From NCBI RefSeq assembly GCF_038396675.1, contig NC_088922.1, forward strand, positions 63,213,501 to 63,277,500: DNA of 64,000 nucleotides. The letters are read 5' to 3'. The DNA comes from Hydra vulgaris (Eukaryota; Cnidaria; Hydrozoa; Anthoathecata; Hydridae). A program made the translations under genes and the position numbers. Positions 55,621 to 64,000 of the stretch are shown piece after piece; the first letter of the stretch is position 1, and each line of letters starts with the position of its first letter. The notes beneath the pieces were generated by a model, which worked only from the letters and a program-made list of their open reading frames with translations, had not been told where the DNA came from and searched no databases.

Positions 55621-58600
55621 AAAAGATGGTTGAATAAGAACAACTTTGCTTAAGTTGATAAAATGAAAATATTCAAAGAATTCATTAAACTCAAAAGATT
55701 AAATTTTTATACTAATGAAGATTTCTTTAAAGTGACAATCAATATTAAAAAAAGAGTTGTTTGCAGAAGTTAAAGAACGACGTCTAAAGGTAGAACGCCT
55801 TGCAGTGAAAGTATAACAAAACTATAAATTTAAGAACACAGTAAATACTTAAATAACCTTCAAAAACAATGTATTTATATATATTTTAAACGTTCGAAAA
55901 TCTTTTTTTTCTTTGAAAATTCTTTATTTTTTGGAGTATAAAATAAAAAAAAAAAAGAAATTTTTGCGGCTACTAATAAATTAAATTGTTAAAATATTTC
56001 TTCTAGCGAAAGCACACAACACTTTACTAAGCACATTACTCCCGTCGTAAACTTCCTCAATATTATTTCCATTGAAACAAATCATCTTAAATTTCATGAG
56101 GTACAATTTTACATAAGCCGTCATTATCTAACAAGTCATTACTAAATATTAAGGACTAGCTAGCGGAACTCATAAAATACGAGTCTTAGAAAGTTTATTA
56201 GACACTGACCGTTTCTATACTTGTTCTTTATTTACTTAAATATTTTGTAGTGAATAGTAGAAAAACAATTTACTAAAAAATGCTCTTAGATCATAAAAAA
56301 AAATATGTGCATTTTTCCCGATCACATAGAATTGGCTTTTTCCCTGGTTTTGCTCCTATTTTTGACTATTCATAGATAGTTTGCAAAACCAACCGTGGAT
56401 TTTTGTATGTTACACTTGCTTTCAGCTGAATCCTTTTAAAACCCTATGTACTGCCAAGCAGTTTTAACAGGTATATTAAGCATTTTTACATTAGTATCTA
56501 TCCAAAGCATTTTTTTATTTATCATTGTTGAAGTTGGTTTAATGGTAACATTTGATTATGGATTTTTCAGTATTTTTCACTATTTTGTTTTCTCATATTT
56601 AATATTTTCTACTAAAAAAAAGAATACAATAATAGTAACTAACCTAAAAACATATGTATATATATATATAATAATTAACTTAAATACATAAAATAATTAC
56701 AAATTAAATATATTATTATTAACTTATATTTATTCCCCTTTTATGCACAACCAAGTTTCCATTCAATTATAATTAAGTAAGTTTAATTAAAACTTGAATG
56801 TTAATTAACAGTTTGCAACCTTAAATTAGATTTTTTCTCACATGAACAATAACTACAATAAGAGGGCGTCCATAAATTAAGTCGCGCATTTTTTGACAGT
56901 TTTAAACCCCTTCACAAAATCGTAACATTTATAAACACGTATAAAGTAGCAAGTTTTTGTATCAGTCGTCACAAAACCACTAACCATCCTCCCCCAAGTT
57001 AACAACTAAAATATAAAAATTGCTGCTATAAAGTAAAGTTTAAAGTATTTATAAGGAAAGGTTTAATATAGATGAGTTAAAACATTTTTTGCAAGGTATA
57101 AGTTAAATACTTTGGTTTAAAGCATAAGAAACATATTTACCATTACGCTTTTTGTCTAAAAGTACTGACAAAAATATGTGCTTCACTTAAAAAATGACTA
57201 TAAAGTTAGAATTTACAATGAAAAAACGTATACTTTTTACTTTTATTTGATGTTTTTCAGAAATTGTTTTACTGACTAAAACCTTTTAGTACTTTTTTCA
57301 AAACCACATTTTTTAAACAGTTTTTATGAAGATATTCTGCTTAAATATTAATATACCACAACTAATCCAATTGCTTTCTAAGGAGAAAGGCTTAAAGAGT
57401 GGCCAGTAAATGATTAATAGCCAGAAATTGGAAAAGATCTCAATTTTTGAGTTCTTTAAAAGCAAAGTAGATAAACAAACAACTAATACCATTTTGAAGC
57501 TAGTCAGTCTTTTTGTTTTTCCTTAATAAATTAACTCTAAGTACAACATCATAATAAATACATACACAACATAATAATATAGATACACATATCACTTTGT
57601 AGTATAAGTAATAATTTTTAAAAATATTTCCATAATATAAATGCTATTGTCAAATTTAAAATTAGAATTAAGGCAATAACTTAATTTTTGGCTTTAGATG
57701 TCCTTTTCTTGTCTTTCCTAATATCTTTAATTAGCTCTTAATTTTTTTTACTAATCTAAAAGTATTTTAGATTAGTAAAAAAATTTAAGACCAAGAAACT
57801 ATGGCTCAATGCCTAGACCAAGTCTAAGAGTTTTACCATTTATACTTACTACTCTATAATAAAACGTAATTACGCATGTATTATGTTATCGCAATTGTTT
57901 AGTGCACTGTTGCAGTCTATTAAGTCTTTAAGAATAACAGAAAACTGAAAAAAAACTAAATTTTGATACATGGGTCAAATATAGAAATATGGTTCAAAAA
58001 CTACATTTTTATAGAACTTTTTGATCTTCAAAACTCAAATAATGTTACTAATTATGCTTAACATTGAATTTATTTTTCCTTTCACTAAATCAAACAAAAG
58101 TAAAAATTGAAAAAAAAAGATCAATTTGCATTTGCTCATCCAAAATAAAGAAGCAAAATGAGACACAATATAACCTATGGACCCATTGAGAGAAGTCATG
58201 GAGAGGTCCATTGATGAAAAAAAACGTTGAATATTATCAAAGAAATATAAAGAGCACGTTACGAAAAGCAAAAAAAATATTTTATTAGAGCACCCTGAGG
58301 TGCACACAAGTACGTTTTTAATGATAAAATGAATAAATTAAATTTACTTGGGGTTAGTGTCAGGAGGGGGGAGATGTGTGTACATAGAGAAAAACTATTC
58401 CCCTTCCCTATGGAAACACCGTTTTATTTTGACAAACTAGGATCTTAAGTCAATGGCATTCTTTTTTTTTCCTTGTTTTTTTTTTAGCACGAGTACAAAC
58501 TCCCCTTCACAACTGTCATATTAGAGTGACTCTTACGGTTTAATTAAAAAGTTTTGTTTTTAATTCAAAAGCATTTTAATTATTAAAAATTATTTGCTAA

Positions 58601-58825
58601 ATGTAATAAATAAGAACAGCAAGTATTAACTAAGAATATTTATTTAATTTATTAATTTTTGGAAAATTATCCACCTACCCCTAGATTTTTAAGACCCAAC
58701 ATACACTCCCTACCAACCCCCCACCCATCTTTTTTTTTAATTTTTACTTGAAATCAACAACGTTTTTAAAATATTATTTTTAAAAGAAATAAATTTATCG
58801 TACCGAACCGAAACACTCTTACCGT
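55621..58825. other. Long intergenic stretch, no supported gene
   Basis: AT-rich. The ORF at 56446-56691 is hydrophobic low-complexity and not supported. At 56869 a GGGCGTCCATAAATTAAGTC motif occurs, related to 10232 and 51149. A 18-bp perfect hairpin lies at 57744-57782 (TTTTTTACTAATCTAAAA arms). About 58100-58310 is open on the minus strand but Phe/Leu-rich without recognisable domains. C-rich patches lie near 58670-58735. Confidence 0.5.
57744..57782. repeat. 18-bp inverted repeat with 3-nt loop
   Basis: The arms at 57744-57761 and 57765-57782 are exact reverse complements. Confidence 0.85.
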
Positions 58826-59460
58826 TTAAACGTCTTTCACTTCCGCAAACAATTTTCTTCTGATTGCAACCGTTTCGCGAGAAAAATCTTCATTTACATA
58901 AATGTTTGTTCCTCTGAGACGAGTTGATTCTTTTAAAACTTTAGCTTTGTCTTTGTATTGTTGAAGTTTTAAAACTATTACCCTCGGACGTCGAACTTTT
59001 TTTGGCCCGGTGCGACGTGCACGTTCAATATCAATGCCCTTTAAACCCAGTTTTTGTAGAAAAAATGAATGAACCTTTTCTTCGCTTGCCTCCCAAGATT
59101 TGACTTCGTCTTCACATATTTCATCAATTCTTAAATTACCTCTTTGCGATCAATCTTCGAGGTTACAGATTTTTTCGTTTAAAAATTCGTTTTTAATTCT
59201 TTCTATCTCTAATTGTTTGTTATCGATTTTATTAAATAAATGTTTGTTGTTATTTTCAATCTTTTTATCAATTAAGTGTTCGTTGAAGTTTAAACTTTCT
59301 TTTATCTCTTCAAGCTCTTTTTCAATTTTTTTTTAATCTTATTTACATTTGCAATGATATTTGTCTCAAATTTATCCAATCTTTCGTTTAGTATTTTTGT
59401 GTTTGCACAAAGAATAGCAATTACAGTTTTTTCTTGGTATATTTCTTAAATATTACTTCA
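58826..59460 (-). pseudogene. L1-like LINE ORF1 protein (transposase-22 type), N-terminally decayed
   Basis: From about 59155 down to the TAA at 58828-58826 the minus strand is open for ~108 codons: SQRGNLRIDEICEDEVKSWE, KVHSFFLQKLGLKGIDIERA, RRTGPKKVRRPRVIVLKLQQ, YKDKAKVLKESTRLRGTNIY and VNEDFSRETVAIRRKLFAEV. This is the RRM-like and C-terminal part of L1 ORF1p: R.NNLRI.GI, IERAHR.G...PR.I, then NEDFS..T...R. Upstream (59460-59160) a helical Asn/Lys/Glu-rich stretch would be the trimerising coiled coil, with frame breaks. ORF1p binds L1 RNA. No RT follows on the 3' side, so only this part of the element is kept here. Confidence 0.78.
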
Positions 59461-59829
59461 GTTTCCTTTTTAAAATCATCCAGCATTTCTTTCATCATTT
59501 TTTTTATTTCTTTGAGTGTTACCGCCGTACTTAATATTAATAAGATCTTTTTAGTTAGTGGATTCGTAGGTTTTTAAATGTTTCAATATTATCTTTAAAA
59601 TTATTTGACTTTATTTATTCATTTTTTCTATTCATAAAAAGATTGACTTTATTTATTTACTTTTTCTATTCAAAAAAAGAATAATTGACTTGTGTATGTT
59701 TCAAATTATGTTTGGTTGTTTCGTGACGAGGCGGATATTTGCCAATTACGGTAATGTTGGTATAACTCTTTTTCAATTTTTGTTGCAAATAAGTATGGCA
59801 ACTTTATTGCAAATATATTTTGCAGATCA
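59461..59829. other. Spacer between the L1-like ORF1 and the P-like element
   Basis: Contains a duplicated GATTGACTTTATTTATT-type segment (about 59600-59690). No gene is seen. Confidence 0.45.
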
Positions 59830-60649
59830 GTATGCAACTTTTAAAATCTGCCTAGCTGTATCACTGTATAACTGGATAGCGTATACGGCAAATTTTCTGA
59901 AGCCATATTTGGCCTCCCAAGATGGCGACGGTTTCGGATGATTACCCATGAAGAAATTTTTGTTACGAAATTTTATGTCATTTATATATATAATTATTTT
60001 TAAATGTACATGCCTCAAATATAAATATAGTTTTCGGTTTTACATAACAATAATTTAAAAAAAAAGGCAGTATTACATATTTACGTAAATTTCTAAATTA
60101 TGTTTAACAAAATTGTAACATTGTTTAACAAAATATACTCTAAACAATAAGTTTGATTAACATCTTGCATTTTTAAAGATAAATAAATGTTATTAAATAA
60201 GATAAAAATTTTCAAGCAACTTTCAAATAATTATTTCAAGTTTGAAAAACTGAAATAAGAACAAATAAGAAACTAGTAGTTATCCAAGTAAACAATTTCC
60301 AAGCAACTTTCGAATAATTATTATAAGTTTGAAAAACTGCAATTATTTCATTTATATTTTGTTTATTTTTTATTTATTTTCTTATAATTTAAGTTTTACT
60401 ATAAATTATTTGTTTAATATTGTTTATAATACAATTTATGCACCTTTTAGTTCTTAACTACCCAATGCTGTGTGCTAGAAGGTTAATAACACAACTGCAT
60501 GGTAGGCAGCTGAATATCTTTTTAAAATAAACTATTATAAAATAAGTTTTTCAAATAGATATCACAAATTTACAAATGCTGCATGAACTATTAGCTGAGC
60601 TCTGTGAGTACACACAACTCAGGGGTTCCTTCTAGAATTTTTTTATATA

Positions 60650-61620
<971 letters not shown>

Positions 61621-62666
61621 TATCCAATGAAACCAGTTTTTCGATTATACTGGATCATTTGTGTACCAGTAATCTCTTTAAGACTAATGATATGATATGT
61701 ATTCTTTAGAAAATTGTTTTCTTGAATTTAACATGTCATATGATCAATCTATTATGCGAATAAACTCAACAACATATAAAATTATTTGGCAGCTATTTAC
61801 AGTTCATTAATATAAAAAAGTCAGCAAGCTGTAAAATAAAACCATAATACTTAACAGCAGGTAAGCAGGATATTTAAGTAAAGTTTAAGAGATATTTCAA
61901 AGAGGAGATAATGTTTTGAACATTTTTATATAAATATATAAATACATTTTTTTCAAACAAATGATTTTGTTTCTTTAATTGTATTGAGTGATTATCTTTC
62001 AAACTATAAGAAACTATAATTTACTTTATATTTGTTTTAAAAGTTGTTATAAATAAATATAATTCAGATCTGGATTTTTTTTACCAGTATAAGTGACACT
62101 TTAGAATATTTTATTCAAATAGTTTATACAATAATAGAATTCAAGTATAATATAATTCTAGAAGGAACCCCTGAGTTTTTGTAAACTGACAACACTCAGT
62201 TAATAATTCATGTAGCATTTGTACAAAATGGCATCTTGCTACAAAAAATATAAAATTGTAGGTGGAAATGATTGCCGTTTATCATGATGTTATGTTATTA
62301 ACCTTCTAGCATACAGCATTGGGTAACTAAGAACTAAAAGGTACATAAATTATACATAAGACTTAGCTAAATTTGTAAATGCCATTTAATAATAAATTAA
62401 ATTATGCAAAAAAATAATTTCTTTTTTTTTCTCTAATATTTATACAATTCATTTGTTTTCTTTTATTTTTAACAAATTTATAAGCTTATTTAATTATTTT
62501 CTTTCGTAGTTTGATAAAGCCATTTAAATATAAATGTATATCAGTTTCACCGCTAGGAACCAAAACCGCCGCCATCTTGGGAGGCCAATTTTGGCTTCAA
62601 CTTTTTTCGGAAAAAACATTAGAATCCGCAATCCAGTTTTATTTTGAGATCAGTGAGCTGTATGTA

Positions 62667-63835
62667 TTAGGTAACCGTTGCTGCATATATAGTGTAGGCT
62701 TGTAACGAGCTTACAGGAAAGGTTTTGTGCAAAGAAAGGATGGCAACCCAACCAACGATTATTCGATCTTGCTTACTTTACGAGTTCAAACTTGGAAGGA
62801 ATGCAACACAAGCGGCCAAAAACATCTGCACAGCATTTGGAAAAGGTACAGTAAGTGAACGCACAGCACAGAAGTGGTTTCAGCGTTCTCCTCGGGAGAT
62901 GAGTCCATCGAAGACCTGCCGCGTTCTGGACGCCCATTGTTGGTTGATGAGGATGAACTGAAGGACGCTGTCGAGTCTGACTCCAGCCAAACTTGCTAAG
63001 AACTTGCAGTGAGGTTTGCTGTGAGTGTTGAAACCATCCGCCTGCATGCGATTGGGAAAGCGTGGAAGCTGAGTCGGTGGGTTCCGCACAAATTGTCGAT
63101 CGACAACAAGAAGCAACGGCTTACGATCTGCACATCACTCTTATCACGCCACAATGTTGAGCCTTTTCTTGATCGTTTATTGACATGCGACGAAAAATGG
63201 ATTGTGTACAACAATACCAAGCGTTGCTACCATTGGTTGTCCCCCGACGACCCCATCCCAAAGACACCCAAGCCCAATCTCCACGAGCGGAAGGTTTTGC
63301 TCTGCATTTGGTGGACTACAGCTGGTGTGGTGCATTACGATCTGCTCCCAACAGGCCAAACCAATATTGGACTGGTCTACTCAGCACAGCTGCAACGAGT
63401 TCACGACCTGTTGCTTGTAAAGCAGCCTGCACTGGTGCACAGGAGAGGAGTTCTGCTTCTCCACGACAACGCGAGACCGCACACCGCTCGCGTGACTCAG
63501 GACAAGCTCCAAAGCCTTGGTTGGGAGAGTTTGCCACATCCACCATACTCGCCAGACCTCTCCCCTACTGATTTCCATTTTTTCCTTTCCCTGGGAAATC
63601 ATTTAAAAGGACAGCAGTTCCGAGACCAGGACGCGGTTGAAATGGAGTTGAAAGCTTTTATAGACTCAAAGGACCGAGAATTTTTTAGAAGTGGAATAAA
63701 TAAGCTTGTTTTACGTTGGGAAAAGGTTTTAGATGCTAATGGTGACTATTTTGATGAATAAATGTACTTACTTTTGTCGTTTTGTGTGTTTTTATTATAT
63801 ACGGAAAAACCGCACGAACTTTTTTGGTTACCTGA
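62667..63835 (+). mobile_element. Mariner transposon, ~1.17 kb
   Basis: The left end TTAGGTAACC (62667) and right end, inward, TCAGGTAACC are flanked by TA (62665-62666; 63836-63837). Past the first 10 bp the left end no longer matches the right (right inward continues AAAAAAGTTCGTGCGG, typical mariner TIR sequence), so the left TIR is eroded. It encodes one mariner transposase. Confidence 0.8.
62740..63761 (+). pseudogene. Mariner (DD34D) transposase, one frameshift and one stop
   Basis: Start ATG at 62740 (MATQPTIIRSCLLYEFKLGR), an HTH region (ATQAAKNICTAFGKGTVSER, AQKWFQR), then a 1-base loss near 62888 after which GDESIEDLPRSGRPLLV is read in the next frame. An in-frame TAA lies at 62997, then AVRFAVSVETIRLH and onward to 63761 is intact. 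Catalytic acids: LLTCDEKWIVYN, VLLLHDNARPHTAR and PYSPDLSPTDFHFF. The WVPHKLS linker motif is present. Usual length is ~345 residues. This reads to about 340 across the lesions. The GC content is visibly higher than the flanks, consistent with a foreign, fairly young insertion. Confidence 0.92.
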
Positions 63836-63837
63836 TA

Positions 63838-64000
63838 GTATTAAAATGCAAGTCTGTCAATTTATTCTGCTCTGCCGATTGTACCTACTCGATAAAAAAA
63901 GAACGCTATTCGTACACTTATAACTGTATATTATTGGTACACTTACACTATAACTAACGCTGCTAGTTAGTCTATCCACGTGGGGTTAGGGTTTATCTTA
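63838..64000. other. Window-edge sequence, no gene seen
   Basis: Flank of the mariner insertion. The short ORF over 63733-63957 overlaps the transposase end and is not supported. Confidence 0.5.

Noticed and set aside
56446-56691. 81-codon hydrophobic ORF resembling a membrane protein
   Set aside because: Phe/Ile-rich ORFs are expected by chance in T-rich DNA. No start context, domain or neighbour supports it.
58035-58307. 90-codon minus-strand Phe/Leu-rich ORF
   Set aside because: Composition is explained by A/T bias, and no motif is seen.
63965-63999. Telomere-like GGGGTTAGGGTTT at the window end
   Set aside because: Only about one and a half TTAGGG units, not an array.

Overview
The window is AT-rich eukaryotic DNA with spliced genes, many degraded transposons and long (TA)n arrays. 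It is most consistent with an invertebrate genome, probably a Hydra-like cnidarian. That inference rests on base composition, the mix of CR1, L1-like, Penelope, hAT, P, pogo, mariner and Transib relics, and one spliced ciliary gene. No sequence was compared with a database. Family names come from motifs I recognise.

Three units look like intact genes. (1) 1555-7311 (+) is a seven-exon gene rebuilt from splice sites. It encodes a complete 282-residue protein of the CIMIP2/FAM166 ciliary microtubule inner protein family. (2) 11026-12363 (+) is an intronless 445-codon coiled-coil orphan. (3) 37810-43275 (+) is an intronless 1821-codon protein that joins a nucleotidyltransferase domain with conserved acidic residues, a helical domain, about 21 TPRs (19 of them a regular kinesin-light-chain-like array) and C-terminal ankyrin repeats. 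This is the most unusual gene here.

Most other coding signal is mobile-element debris. From left to right: a Tigger-like fragment (1-523, -); a ZMYM-type hAT fragment (12.6-13.4 kb); a broken DDE-like gene (14.8-16.3 kb, -); a CR1-like LINE with a PHD finger (17.95-20.69 kb, -); a second LINE (22.1-24.2 kb, +); an unclassified DDE pseudogene with an intron (24.4-26.6 kb, -); a MITE (26.8-27.8 kb); a well-preserved hAT-like transposon with an elaborate promoter (28.38-31.28 kb) and a mariner deletion derivative (31.48-32.05 kb), both embedded in (TA)n; a Penelope RT (32.45-33.2 kb, -); a Transib/RAG1-like transposase with an RSS-like 3' end (35.2-37.0 kb); a LINE RT (45.6-46.9 kb, -); a pogo element (46.9-49.4 kb); a tRNA-derived SINE (49.6 kb, -); a hAT with an exact 8-bp target duplication (51.85-55.1 kb); an L1-like ORF1 (58.8-59.5 kb, -); a P/THAP9-like remnant between long inverted repeats (59.8-62.65 kb); and a mariner (62.67-63.84 kb).

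The 34.7-43.3 kb segment deserves most attention. A 471-bp direct repeat occurs twice. One copy lies immediately upstream of the RAG1-like ORF and the other 307 bp upstream of the NTase-TPR-ANK gene, so the transposase fragment and the large gene share a duplicated upstream sequence. No rRNA, intact tRNA or CRISPR array was seen.
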